Below, one piece after another: positions 11,130 through 25,518 of a stretch of DNA of 64,000 bases; the stretch's first letter is position 1; every line of letters begins with the position of its first letter. Below the pieces are notes generated by a model. It had not been told where the DNA came from. It made no database searches and saw only the letters and a list, made by a program, of their open reading frames with translations. The DNA is from Dolomedes plantarius (lineage: Eukaryota; Arthropoda; Arachnida; Araneae; Dolomedidae). Both the position numbers and the translations under genes were made by a program. The DNA is taken from the NCBI GenBank assembly GCA_907164885.2, contig OU015492.1:201016120-201080119 (forward strand). Direction: 5' to 3'.

Positions 11130-14110
11130 TGGGACACCATTCATTTAGCCTCTGATACTTTTGACACAAATTTAAACATTTTGGGGTCAAAAGTATTTTT
11201 TGTGCATTTATAACATTTTGGGGTCTAGTAATTTTATAGAACTGTGATAAACTGGGCACTTTGGAGGAAAAAAAATTATTATAAGCAAGCAAGTATAAAG
11301 AAACACGTGCCAGTCATTTTCTTTTAGTTTCTAATTCTATCCCTCTACTCATTGGTGTTTCATCAGATATGCATAATTTAATAAATTCTAACTTTGAAAT
11401 TTAAAGTAAATACAGAATATCTTTATTAATGTTGCTATCCAAATAAGAGTTTTTAATCTAATCATGACGTAAAGCCTTTTATGAAGAAAAAAATAGAGTT
11501 TAACATGTAAGGATTATTTCTTTGAAATAAAATTTAATATATCTGTCATGTACGCCTTTTAAAGAAATAACTAGTTGTACTTTCACCTTGTTCTAGTATC
11601 TCAGAAAAAAAAATACTTTCAGTACACATACACTGACACACGCGTGTAGATATATATAAATAGAGAAAAATTTTCCAGCTATGTAAGCTTTATTTTCAGT
11701 CTTTGTAACATTTAAATTACAACTAATGAAGGAAATTAGTTGCGCATGTTAGAACTTGAAGTTGTAGCCCAAATCTTATAAGAATAAAAATTATTTCTCT
11801 ATATAATCAATGTTCTTGTCAGTGTATATATAATTTATTATTAATGTATATTAATTTTTAAAAAATTAAATAAAATCAGGTATTTCAAAATTGATAGATA
11901 CCACGAAGTACAGTTATCATAAAATTAGGAGTGAATGTTATTGAAAAGTAAGATATACAGATATTTGATAAAACAAATATTTTCTTTCTCTTAAACTTGT
12001 AAGCACATTCTGTGTAACTGTCTTTATAATTGAAACTGCAATAAGTTAAATAGTAACTTTTAAAACTAGTAATTAGATACGGCATAATTTTTTCTGAAAA
12101 TTCTTATATCCCATTCAGAAATTTGATTCAGAATTTCTCATCCATAAGTATCTAAACCGACGATTTTCTCACACAGTTTAGGGACTTTATTTTAAACTAC
12201 CAACCTGTTATACGCACATTTTATCAGTTAAAATGCTTAAAGAAAGTGCATAATTGCATACGGGACAACACTGAACAAAAATCTAATGACAAATTGTTGC
12301 AGCTTGAAAATACAGTTTAAGTTGCGGAGTAGGATCAATCTTAAAATTTTATGGTAATGTTTACTTCATAGTTTTGCTGTTACGTTAAAAGCATGTTTTG
12401 TTTCTCATAAGTTTCTTCATTTTTGTCAATACACACTCCATTTCTTTTTCAGGGGAATTTTTCTAACCGTCGAATATCCTATGTCCCCTTAGGGAGTAAT
12501 CCTTTATTTCATAAAAAATGGACTTCTTTTATTTATGTATTTCGTATTCCTCAAAAACATAAAACTGTGCGTAATAACAGTGGAAAGAGCCTTATTCTCT
12601 GCGTTGCAACTAGATGCATCGAAACTGAGCTAATTGTCCAGTCTTGTTACTCATATTCGCAAGTTACATATGAAAGCCTTATATGAATGGTGGGCCAACT
12701 CCATTTTTGTTAATTTTGAGATAGAGAGCCTTAAAAGTCTAATGAGTGCTGAGAAATGACTACTGAAGTCTGATTTGTAATGCCCTCTGTTGGCAGCAGA
12801 AAAAAGCTGAAGGCGTACGAGTTTTAAAATACGATAGAAATGACTTGTATGAACATGAAAGTGAGGCTAACTCCATATTTGTTAAAAAAAGTTTAGTTTC
12901 CCCACTATTCAAATAAGGCCTTCATATATATGTTAATATTTTTTTCTAAACCATTTTCAAAACTCTATTTTCCTCACTTTTAGTGGTAAAATTCTTTGCA
13001 AAAACTCAAACTACTGTCGACTGAGCAAGAAATAAAACCATAATATAATTGTTTATTACGGAAAGAGACACAAAGAGCTGCCATACAACGAGAAATAAAC
13101 AATAGATAAATGCAAATAAACAACGGTTTACATCGATAGAAGAAACTGGCCTAAGGCCGCTGTCAAATGTCGTTGATTAGGTCAACCCAGAGAGGGATAA
13201 ACATCTAACGGACACAGTGTAAATTTGTTTGAATGTGCATCTTTCAGTTAGATTTCAGTGATGGCGTAACCTTTCTTTAGAGATCCTGAGTAATTCCAGA
13301 TTTTTTTTATTTGTATTTGTAGTATCTTCATTTATTAATATGGTCTAGCTGAGTAGGGAACGTGCCATCTTATTGTTAGTTTGAATTTAAAGTTTTAAAT
13401 CATACCATAAAAGCCCATAAGTAAGTAAATGAGTTAAAATAAAAAAAAGTTATATGATACTACCATATGATTGAAGGAATGTTCATAATCCATACGGTGT
13501 GAATATACGCCAGAATAAACTTCGTCAGAATAAACTTCGTCGAAAATTATTCTACACTTTTTTTAAAAATAGAATCAATTCGAAACAAAAAAGGATGGAT
13601 TATTAACCTTAATTTGAAATTTCTGCAAGCAACTGCGTTACACTGATACTAACTCTATAAAGTCACTTTTTAAAATGACTTTAAATGTTCACGTCCGGTG
13701 TCTGAAACTTATCAACACTTGGTACTATTTTGTGAAAATGTTAAACATAATTTCAGTGATAACTATTTCTAGGCAAATGACTTTTATATGTGAGTGAAGT
13801 GAGTATATTAAAAGGTGGAACACTTCAGACCGAATCATTCTGATTCACTTATTTCCTTCTCATTTTTATGTACTAAAAACATGCAGTTTATGCAATATTC
13901 CCTATTTACTACTTCATCTAATTTATCATACTACTCAACCCATCATTTTTTTAAGGTTCTCAGTTTGATGCTTTCCCATCACTTTCTAAATACAAAGGCC
14001 GGGTTTTTTTTATCTCACGCTTCATTCATGTGTAACAAAGAAATTAAGCAAATACAGCAAAAAAAGAAAAATTTCAATTAATAGTGCTGCTATCTAGTAA
14101 CAGTAAATGC
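11130..14110. other. AT-rich stretch, no gene recognised
   Basis: The longest frames (12423-12686 and 13815-14081) show no family features. A weak direct repeat is present: TGGGCCAACTCCATTTTTGTTAA near 12692 resembles sequence near 12864. Nothing else is supported. Confidence 0.5.
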
Positions 14111-14117
14111 TACATGC

Positions 14118-14475
14118 GCGGTGGTCAATATTTGAACCACCAACAATGAAATTACATTAAAAAGATGAGAAATTGTGCCAGATAAATTAAACTTTTATAT
14201 TTAAAATAAATAAGTAACAATCTTAAAGTGAAATTCCAGAACTTCTGAGCATCTGTATACTCACAAAGAGTGGAAAAATCTTCACACAACAAATTTTTGG
14301 CTTGTAACAAACAGTTATCCTCTCAGAAAATATAGATCCGTAGAGTGCTGCTAGTTTTTTCTCAAGCACACTAATATGTACAAAGTTTACTGGAATTCAC
14401 AGATAAATTCAGCGAATGATTTAGATATTATAAAATAATAAAAAATAGGTGGTCCAAAAATGGGCCACCATTCCT
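14118..14475. other. Pair of GGTGG...CCACC palindromes
   Basis: GGTGGTCAATATTTGAACCACC near 14120 and GGTGGTCCAAAAATGGGCCACC near 14450 are similar imperfect palindromes about 330 bases apart. They may be the ends or internal sites of an unrecognised transposon. No target duplication was found. Confidence 0.35.
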
Positions 14476-14479
14476 GAAG

Positions 14480-15540
14480 GAGTTAAAGTCAGCTTTGAAA
14501 AAAGCTTACAAGCTAAAGATATCAATACAATACCTGAGAAAGTTTAATGAACGGTAATGAAACGGTAAATCCAATGGAAACTAAACTTTAGAAAATTTGA
14601 TACCTAGATATATTTCAAAATCACTAGAATGGAATTATGCATTTAAATGCTTATAATAAAAATGGTATGTCCAATAAAACATTTTCATGCAAGTGACTTT
14701 ATATCAGGAGTTATCTGAAATAAAAATAAACGTTTTTTTTGCCAGTGAGTGTTTATCTTTACATTTTAGATCTTTAAACACTGCTATATCGTCTTCTTTT
14801 CAAACCACCTCCTCCAGCTTTAAATGTAAACCAAGATAAACGAAATTCCCGACAAATAACTCGCTCTAAACTTCGCCAGAAAATATAATTTTAAAATAAT
14901 AACATATACAATTGTAAAATTGGAATCATTATCCGAAAATGTAAACAGCACTGTTTTAAAGACCATAAAATATGAATGAAGATTAGTGTACAGTGCATTG
15001 TGTTTCAGACGGTTTCGAATTTGTTTTCTTGTTGAATACATTCCGATTATTTCGATGGAAGATATTCCCAGCCCACAAAATGGTACCCTAGAGAACAATC
15101 CCTTCTTTCGGAGGAATGGAAATCTTCTAAGGGAGTCTTGCGCATGTACTATTTTTCAAAATAAAGCAGGAATTTTGCTGAAGGGAGAGCAATATTCACA
15201 TTCTTTCTTTAATATTTTATATTAGATTTTCGCCATGATGTAATGCAGCAATTGGTATCGCGTTGAATCTAAACAGATCACTGGGATGCGTTGAGAAGAT
15301 TAACAGAATAACTCAGCAGTCAAAACAGTTTTTCAGAACTCAAGCACTGGATTGTTCACATAAATACATTGCTCTGTTTTCTGCCATGTACAGACAGTAA
15401 AATAAATGGAGATTACGAAATACAACTTTTATTGTACTGTACATATTTGCTCCATAGAAATTTATTAAAATATTTCACGGTTAAAGCATATTTTTTGAAA
15501 ATATTCTATATCTTAAATTAAAATTTATTCATTTAAAACT
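14480..15540. other. AT-rich stretch, no gene recognised
   Basis: The overlapping opposite-strand frames near 14820-15225 show no known family features. Confidence 0.5.
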
Positions 15541-15553
15541 AGACCCAGCACTC

Positions 15554-15556
<3 letters not shown>

Positions 15557-15627
<71 letters not shown>
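15557..15627. repeat. (TA)n microsatellite
   Basis: About 35 TA units. A second, shorter (TA)n lies at 15797-15821. The open frames across both are artefacts of the dinucleotide. Confidence 0.95.
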
Positions 15628-15634
<7 letters not shown>

Positions 15635-15959
15635 CCGATATAGTTAAGACTAAAGTTTTTGTTTCCATGCCATGATAACCCCGTGGGTTCGTTAGACTGT
15701 GATCGTATACGAGTACCTTTGCGCCACGTTGAGACCAATTCTGTTTCAGCAACTTAACTAAGAGAAGGGATGCACTCTCAAAAAGAAACTCGTATTATAT
15801 ATATATATATATATATATATACACAATTTATTTACACATATATTTACACAGGCATTATTCAGCACCATGGCAAAGTCTTCGTAGTATTCATATATAGTAG
15901 TATTATTCAATATATAAATCATTTACAATTACAACTCATATTATTCATCATAACTTTGG

Positions 15960-17140
15960 CAATACCAACCCTTACGGGAAAGAGGCGCGTATGTGATAAG
16001 CGGAGATGTGAAAGAAATTATATTAGCAAATATGCTCACCCGTGGGGCTGCTGTCGCTATCGGTTGCACTCGTCTCCACCACTCGGATACTACAGTTCGT
16101 GTAATATTTGTCGGTCGTAGAGAGTAGTCGGTCTATAGTTCGTAGAGAGAAATGAATAGATTTCTGTATCTCGTCACGAAAAGAGTTCGGGATTTGGGTG
16201 GTCGACGATAACTTGGAGTACACCTCGGATGTTGCTCTGCGTTGATCATATCTATGACGATCTGCAGGTTGATCAGCACTGGCCGGCGGTAGTCTGCGCG
16301 TTCAAACCGCGATAAGAGGATGCGTACACCTTCAGGTTGCGGCCTAGTAGCATTAGTCTATTCAGCTCTTTTGTTGTACTGCACTTCTTCGCAGTTTGCG
16401 GACCTTCACTAGTCAATCATTTTCACGTCGCCACTTTATTCTCTTCTCGGTCTTGTAGTAGCTTATTCCGTTATTTTTTGTTTCTTTTTTGTAAGGAGCT
16501 CGCGCCGGGCATTCAATTTCGTATTCTTTGGATTCTCATCAGCCCTGTAGCAGCTTAGGGTATTTGTCATTCTTTTTGCAATAACGGAGTCTCTTGTCGG
16601 CCCTGTTTCTTGACATTTTTTTTAATAAACGGCTCTCTCGAAAACGCTCCAACACTCGTATATATATATTCTTTTCTATTTTTTATTGGCTGTGGCCTTC
16701 TTGTTGTCTCATTCATTCGTACCCTCCCTTTATTGGGATGAGGGGCGGGCCACCTTGTTCGCAGGTCAACTTCTAGGTCCCCCTCATCACATCGCCCGGT
16801 TCTGAAATGTTCCGTTGCATTTTAATTAACTCCGACGCCTGTCCGTGTCTGGGATATTTTCTCATCGGACAGTTCCCCGCTTCTCGACCTTTGACATCAG
16901 ACTTATAGCTGCTGATTTCTTAATTTTCGATGTTTTATGACACCGAATTGTTGCACTGTACAACGCTTCTCTCTGGCGCCCCGAAGCGTCGGAACCGTAA
17001 ATTTGTGCCTGACAGTTTCGGCTGGGTGGTCCCTACCAATTTAGATAGCCGTCTAGAGCTACCGCATATTCATATCCCGCTTATTACACATGCGGAACTC
17101 GTTTTTCTCCATTGTGTGAGCAGTGAGAAATATTGACCAA
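15960..17140 (+). mobile_element. GC-richer block, possible LTR and leader of a retrotransposon
   Basis: The base composition changes sharply from the AT-rich flanks. The block contains a TATA run near 16660 and AATAAA near 16624. TGGCGCC at about 16974 resembles the start of a tRNA-Lys-type primer binding site and lies 11 bases after a TGTACA that could end an LTR. No gag or pol follows; instead a Tc1/mariner element begins at 17162 and AT-rich DNA resumes after it. No LTR start, second LTR or target duplication was found, so the identity is tentative. Confidence 0.3.
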
Positions 17141-17161
17141 CTAAAATGGTTGTCGATCATA

Positions 17162-18381
17162 CACTGAAGTGCCACTGAATTAGGGATAGCAAAGCCTATG
17201 CAAATTGTGTAGCGCTGCGCATCATGTATGCGCAAGTGAGGGCTCTGTGGTAACTGCATATATAGCCCGTACTGTGGTTGTTCTGAATTAGTTGTTGGAA
17301 TTGCCAGTATGGGTAAACTGCCTGATTTAGACGCATTCGATCGCGGACAAATCGTAGGTGCGCGACGCATGGGCCATTCAATTTCCGAAATCGTCAGACA
17401 GCTAGGATTTTCAAGGTCGACAGTTTCAAGAGTATACCAAAAATACATGGATGGTGGAAAAAAAACTAGCGATCGGGCAAACTACAAAGGACAATTAGCC
17501 TTGACAGTGCGTGGTGAGAGACGGCTCAGGCGTATTGTACGTAGCCAGCGAAGCCAAACATTTGCTCAAATTACCACCCAGTTTAATGACGGTGCCAGTC
17601 GTACAGTCAGTAAACGGACTGTGCAACGCACGCTTCACCTTATGGGTTTCGGGAGCCGTCGACCTACGAGAGTACCATTGCTCTATACTCGCCATCGGGC
17701 TGCACGTCTTGCCTGGGCAAGAGAGCACAGAGACTGGAGTGTAGAGGACTGGAAACGAGTAGCATGGAGTGATGAGTCTCGATTCCGACTACTTAACGCC
17801 GACGGGAGGCTGAGAATATGGCGTCAGGCACATGAAGCCATGGATCCTGCATGCCTGGCTGGAACTATACAAGGGCATGGTGGCTCAATCATGGTCTGGG
17901 GTGTTTTTTCGTGGCACAGTTTGGGATCTTAGGCGCGTGTACCAACCTCCCTCAATGCAATTCGGTACGTAGAGTTGCTGGGTGATCACCTCTATCCGTT
18001 TATGCTGTTCTGTTATCCGCACGGTAATGGAGTTTTCCAGCAAAACAACTGTACCTCTCACAAGTCCCTGTTGGCTACTGGCTGGTTGAATGAGCATTCC
18101 TCTGACTTCTCTGTCATGAATTGGCCACCTAGAAGCCCAGACTTAAATCCTATTGAGCATCTTTGGGATGTTTTGGAACAAGGCGTGAAAGGCCATCACA
18201 CAGCACCAAAGAACCTTACTGAATTATGGACAGCTTTAGCCAATATTTGGCAAGCCATTCCCGTGGAACGTTTCCAGAAACTTGTTGAATCTATGCCTCG
18301 TCGTGTGGCATCCGTTATCAAGGCCAGAGGAGGCCCAACTCCTTACTAGGTAGGTATCCCTAATTCAGTGGCAATTCAGTG
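17162..18381 (+). mobile_element. Full-length Tc1/mariner transposon, DD36E-type spacing
   Basis: The 1220-base element is flanked by TA at 17160-17161 and 18382-18383. Inverted termini begin CACTGAAGTGCCACTGAATT on the left and CACTGAATTGCCACTGAATT on the right (reverse complement), then AGGGATA. They differ at a single position over about 27 bases. Each terminus contains CACTGAA twice. One transposase frame occupies most of the interior. Ends this well matched suggest a fairly recent insertion, although the transposase is dead. Confidence 0.93.
17309..18349 (+). pseudogene. Tc1/mariner transposase, inactivated
   Basis: The 346-codon reading frame is of normal length for the family and would cut and rejoin the element at TA sites. 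The N-terminal half (residues about 10-110) shows the paired-type helix-turn-helix pattern, for example GHSISEIVRQLGFSRSTVSR and RTVQRTLHLMGF. The catalytic region has WSDESRF (first Asp), a second site reading FQQNNCTSH where QQDN is expected, and SPDLNPIEHLW (Glu). There are 36 residues between the second site and the Glu, against 34 in classical Tc1. Two lesions kill it: an in-frame TAG at 17930-17932, after which the same frame resumes, and Asp-to-Asn at the second catalytic position. The start is the ATG at 17309, 147 bases inside the left end. Confidence 0.92.
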
Positions 18382-18384
18382 TAT

Positions 18385-20800
18385 AATAAGCATCGGATCA
18401 ATTTACGATTTCACATAAGATTCTTTGAAGCATGTAAAATGTGAGAGCGTCTATTATTTCATTGCACTGGTGCCATCTGTCAACTTTTGCACTGATTTGT
18501 AAGGCACAGAATAAATTCCGAAAGACATTACATCGTTTAATGAGAAAAATAAAACTTCAGTTTCAGCTATGTAAAAAATTCCCCCCCCCCTTATGATGTT
18601 AGTTTTCGACTGAATTTCAACTGAGAAAGGCATAAATTTAAATTATTTTATTAAATAAAATTGTGTGGGAAATGGTGTATTTTTTCAATACTAATCATAT
18701 TTTGTTTTTATCTGCAAATTCAACCAAAAACTCTATCCCGAATGCCTCAGAAACTACCACCTGAAAATGTGAAGAAAATTATCTCAAACTAACATCTTTT
18801 AAAATAATCTTAACTTCCTTGAAGAATACCTTGAAAGAAATCTGTTTAAAGAAATAAGGAAATTATGCATAAAGGTCACAGAGTTAGCTTAAACTAGATG
18901 AAAGAAGGTAGCAACGGTCAAAAAACATTGTTACGGTGGTTTAGACCATCTTGTTCCCTAAGCAATACCTGCACAAAGATTCCACAATAAGCCATTAAAG
19001 TCGCTTTTAAAGCCGCTTTTTGGAGCTTGGAAGTTAAATTTTTCTACTGGTGTGGTTTCAAACATTTCCTTTTATGACAATAACAAAATATTTTCCTTTA
19101 TAAAACGAAACATCAGTTGTAAATTAAAGTAGAATCAATTCTAAAAAGTTCTGTATGTTATCACAGGAATTTGTGTTGTGTTTTACCACACGAACTTTTA
19201 AAGATCTAACTGTTAAATAAGGAATTAAATAAAATAACTACCGGTTTAAATACATATAAATACTGCACATTTTATAAGCTCACCCACTGCTTATTAAATT
19301 CTGCGAAATGCTTGGGTTTCAGACAAATAACATTTGTTACCATGACATCGGTTTTAAAGGAATTTTGTAGACACATATTTCTATATAAAATGCATCTATT
19401 CTGTTCAATAATTTATAATTTTATTCCTCTGCAAACAAAGTTAGGCTGCTTCCAACATGAACTCCCAACTGTTCTAAATGTTACCCTTAGGACATATTTT
19501 TCATGCAGATGGAAAACACTCTTCTTATACGTCATACATATTCTAGAATACCTGACACTTCTCTCTAAAGGGGACAATAGTTATCTTTCTCGCTGGTCTT
19601 TGGGATGCAAAACTTAAAGAGAAACTATTCGAACTTCTGTTTTTCATGCTCTCTCAAGGTTTTTATTTATTCAATGAGGGAGTTTTAAAAGAAATTATAG
19701 CGCAGTAAATTATGTGATGAAATTTAGAAAAATGTTTGCCACAAAAGGTTTGCAACTACGAGTACAACACAATTTTTAAACGACGAGTACAACACGAGTA
19801 CAATACGGGTCACACAATTTTTAAAAGACTGCTTGAAAATATTACGTTCCTTTTATGAATTCAACTGACAAATATTGAAATGATGATATTATAAAAGTTT
19901 TACTTATATTGGAAGCTTAAGAGAATTAGAGTTGTACTCAGACCTTGTGAATTTTTCTTTTGATATGACTTTCATCATTTCTTAGTTGAATTTCATTTTT
20001 ATTTATTGCATCGTTCACCTTTGTCAATACATTCAGTTCCATTTTTTATCATAATCTCTCATTTTTGACATTCTTCAATTTATTATATGTTCTTTGATTA
20101 ATCACCTCACAATTAATTTTGGCCGTAATGGTATAAAACGGATTGCAAATAACTTTCTTTTGTGACATACACATAAATGGATCGGTTGATGAATAAGTAC
20201 ATAAGATATATTGATATTTTAAGGAGCAAGAATATTAAATTTTAAATAATTAAAAAGTTTAAAAAATGGGATGCAGGGTATATTATACCACGGATAATAT
20301 CCACGGAGGATATCCGAAACAGCTATTGGTTTTACTTTAGCTAAAGAACTTACCCCCGAAGCCTCAATACAGGTCGATAGAAAGCAGGGCATACTATAAA
20401 CCTTTTATTTTTTTCAAATGCGTAATGACACTTTTCAAATAACGTCATGATAAATTCAAATTAAGTTCTCAAAGAAAAAATCGATACATTTTAAGAAAAA
20501 ATGATAAACAACTTGATCCAGGAGTCTAATGATAATTTTGGTGAATGATTTTATTGAGTAATTTTTTAAAATAAGGATGCACCAGACATTTTGCATTTAG
20601 TTTTAGTAATACCATTTATTTCCTAGTAGTTCTTATTCAGGTTATTTTAAACGGTTTGTCAAGTACTTATTTATAATACATATTCCTGTATTGACCAACA
20701 TTCAGGTAAATCTCTCACTTTCTGATCTGTACTGAACGTGGTAGGTAGCTTTAAGATAGTCTCAACTAATTTATCATAAATTGTTTTTTTCAAAAAAAAC
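18385..20800. other. AT-rich stretch, no gene recognised
   Basis: A C10 run lies at about 18584. Near 19755-19810 GAGTACAACAC is repeated a few times. The frame at 19312-19617 (101 codons) has no recognisable domain and an AT-biased composition. Confidence 0.5.
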
Positions 20801-20802
20801 AG

Positions 20803-20996
20803 TAGCCAGGTGAGGGCCGAATGGCATTCGTTTCAGATTCTGTGGGTTCGAGTCCCACTGTTGGTATGGATGTTTGTAGCCGTTCGGAATCAGCTTTCAA
20901 CTGTAGGTCCCGGTCTAATTAGTCCTCGTGTAGGTAAAAGTTGACCGTAGTGCTCCAAACCAAAAGTCAAAAACCAAAAAAAAAAAAAAAAACAGT
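20803..20996 (+). mobile_element. tRNA-headed SINE (family 2) with poly(A) tail
   Basis: The head contains GGCCGAATGG and GTGGGTTCGAGTCCCACTG, an A box and a canonical B box of the Leu/Ser tRNA type. It ends in about 18 A residues. AAAAAAAACAGT occurs just before the head and again at the end of the tail and is a plausible target duplication. A second copy lies at 30794-30975. Part of the A-box region is deleted in this copy. Confidence 0.85.
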
Positions 20997-21077
20997 GACT
21001 TGTTCAGACTTTCATTTCTATTTAAAATTTTTGAAAGAATATTTTTGAAAGAAGAATTTTTGAAAGAATATTATTCT

Positions 21078-21504
<427 letters not shown>

Positions 21505-21509
21505 CTGAA

Positions 21510-22510
21510 ATTTTTTTTCTAAATATTGGAAAAGTAAAAATTTTTCTCCGTGTTTAGTATAGAGTTTTTCTAGAAAACTGGGTGTTGCATAAACCTATTT
21601 GGACTATTGCACCCGTTCTCATATGCCTGAGGATATATTGTAAATAAAATCCAGGTAGACGTGTACATTATGTGTTTAAAAAACTTAGGCATTAAGTTTC
21701 AAGAATTAAATTTTGAATAGACTATTTTTATGTGTATTTTGAAAAATCTTTGAATTTAAATCACTATGTCAGAAAGCTAGTCTGTAAGTTACAAATATAA
21801 CGAACAAATTAACGGTAAACTTAAGTTTTAAAGGTATTTGGAATTTCTATCACAAAAGGAATTTATACCACTGAATATATCCAAGGGTGTGTTATAACAT
21901 TGATCATTGATTCTAGATTATTCCTAAATGATATGTTTGTTCTGTTAACTTCACATGTACCTCATTTTTAGACTTATTTAAAATTCAAACAGAGAGACTA
22001 ACAAATCAAATTTTACTTTTATATTGTAGCGTACTGCCGGTATGGGGTTGGTTTTTCCCATGACCTCACAGATTACACGAAACACAGCTGTGTGTTTATC
22101 GGGCGGTTTTACAGTGTCAGAAATATTTCAATAGGTCTACTTTTGTTTGTCTATTTAATTCTAGGGTTTATGAAATAGACTGAAATATGCCCTAATTGGA
22201 ATCCTTGAGTACATAAAAAAAATTTAGAAATGCCTTCAAAATCATTTAAACTGAATGAAGGAAGCTATCGAAACAATTCGCAAAAAAAGAAACTGATATA
22301 TTTTTACGAAGAATTTCCGAAGGAGTAAATTTTATAAATTAGCAAAAATGCGTGTATAGCAAAGAATTGAATAGCTAAAAGTACTAAAATTGTGTGTTGG
22401 AAGGTTTGAATATTCTAAGTAAGATATAATTTTCGGTACACTCTTCAAAATATTATTTTAGCATTTATTCATTCAAGAAACACATTCATTAGTACTAAAG
22501 CAATATTACG
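21510..22510. other. AT-rich stretch with one dispersed-repeat fragment
   Basis: The segment 22027-22115 repeats sequence from 9475-9590. Otherwise nothing recognised. Confidence 0.45.
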
Positions 22511-22520
22511 AGTATATTAA

Positions 22521-23278
22521 TCCGTAAATGGTAACATATGTTGGAATCACTATAGCAGTAACATCCGTCCATGAGACTAATTTGGATTTCGTAGCTCATT
22601 ACTTATGTAATTTTTCCATTTTCAATTAATTTTACCTCTGTATTTGAGGTATTGTTGATTTATAAACTATATTTACACTTGTCAATCTAATTTGTTTTAG
22701 AATTTCAATAAGATCTACGAAAAAAAATTAAATCATTAGAAATAGGTTAGAATAAAAAAGTAAACTAGCGACAAATATGAACATGATTAAAATAAAATTT
22801 CCTCATAAAAGTTTTACAAATTTTGTACACAGTTATTACATATCTTTTTTGAACACTCCAAGCAATTAGGTGTTCAAAAAAGCAATTACACTTCATACAC
22901 ATTCGTCATTCTATATTTTGTGTAAGGCCACTACCTATAAAGTTTTTCCTCTTCTCCAACTCAACAATTTTCAGGGATTGCTCACTTAAACTTGCTTGCT
23001 GGTCGTCTTTTGAGCGAACAATTTCCATTATAATTTTTTTTAGTAGTGTGATAGACGGACCAAATAAGTACTTTTAAAGTAATATCCGTCTCTAAAGCGG
23101 AGTGATCTTTTTTGGAATGGTAAATGTAAGGCGAAACTCAAAGATAAGCAAACGCAACCAAGGTCATCGTATAATTGAAGCATAGGTCGAACATGAAGGT
23201 TTCAAAGCGATAATTATGCACCCTATCGGGAAAATAATGAACTCTACCCCCGGAGAGACGGATGTTACCATTTACGGG
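22521..23278. mobile_element. TTAA-flanked MITE (piggyBac-type target site), second family
   Basis: The left end is TCCGTAAATGGTAACAT. The right end, read inward, is CCCGTAAATGGTAACAT and continues into CCGTC. TTAA flanks both sides (22517-22520 and 23279-23282). At the left a 27-base insertion bounded by GTAACAT repeats separates GTAACAT from CCGTCC, and TAATATCCGTCTC recurs internally near 23082. It is 758 bases without coding capacity. The ends differ from those of the MITE at 7929. Confidence 0.75.
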
Positions 23279-23284
23279 TTAAAA

Positions 23285-24800
<1,516 letters not shown>

Positions 24801-24804
24801 CCCA

Positions 24805-25045
24805 ACAAACACAAGACTGACGGCAACTTGACGGGCCGGTGCTGGAGGCGCCGGCAGAACGATAGGCTCGGGGGAAATGATCCGTACCGTTGCCGGGTGA
24901 CTTACGAATCTCCGACGGGGAATCCCGTATTGTGTACCCTTTTGAGGGCCGGTGACGGTTGGTTGGTAATCGACTCGAAACCGCTTTTCCAAAACCGTCC
25001 CGGAATTGATGCTCCGATTCGTAACCAGAAGTAGCAGAAATCTGC
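24805..25045 (-). other. GC-rich, exon-like island of unknown identity
   Basis: About 230 bases of GC-rich sequence sit between the microsatellite and AT-rich DNA. The - strand is open in two frames across it. One reads a Pro-rich segment ([17 protein letters not shown]) after a basic stretch ([16 protein letters not shown]). A pyrimidine-rich tract ending in ATGCAG lies upstream on the - strand (about 25043) and could be a splice acceptor. The + strand is open too, so coding potential cannot be assigned by frame alone. A host exon or a transposon piece are both possible, and no family is recognised. Confidence 0.3.
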
Positions 25046-25049
25046 ATCA

Positions 25050-25518
25050 GAATTATGGATTTGAAAGGGAAGGCGAAGATTAAATTAAACAGACTTTTCA
25101 AAAATATTTATTTCATTGTTGTGAAACTTCTTTTACGCAGAAAATTCCCATAATTTTCCTTGTATGTAAAGATTGTATTATGTGAGAAGTATTATGTGAA
25201 ATTGTATAATTGTATTATGTGAAAATTCACATAATTTTCCTTGTATGTAAAGATTGTATTCTGTGTGTATGATTTTTGTTTTTAACTCCCTAGAAGCTTA
25301 TAAAAACAGATAAAAATTAGTTTCATTGTTTATTTTTATATATTACTGTAGAAATTAAATATCTACTTAAAAATGGGTCCTTGTTGCACCACTCTTTATT
25401 TATAAGAGAGGAAATAGTGATAAAATTTGTATTTTTTAAAATTTCTTTTATAGTATATTAAAATAATAATATATATTTTTGTAGATAAAATATTCAAAAT
25501 ATATTTTTCAGGAAACTT
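25050..25518. other. AT-rich stretch with a short direct repeat
   Basis: CATAATTTTCCTTGTATGTA followed by AAGATTGTATT occurs at about 25149 and 25229. No gene is seen. Confidence 0.6.

Noticed and set aside
12423..12686. 87-codon frame on the + strand
   Set aside because: No domain, signal peptide, splice sites or codon bias that distinguishes it from chance.
15525..16120. Frames with Tyr-Ile repeats and the 116-codon + frame
   Set aside because: Dinucleotide repeat translation joined to unique sequence without any family similarity.
17059..17744. Alternative frames of 77-129 codons over the transposon
   Set aside because: Shadows of the Tc1/mariner transposase, which explains the region in a single frame.
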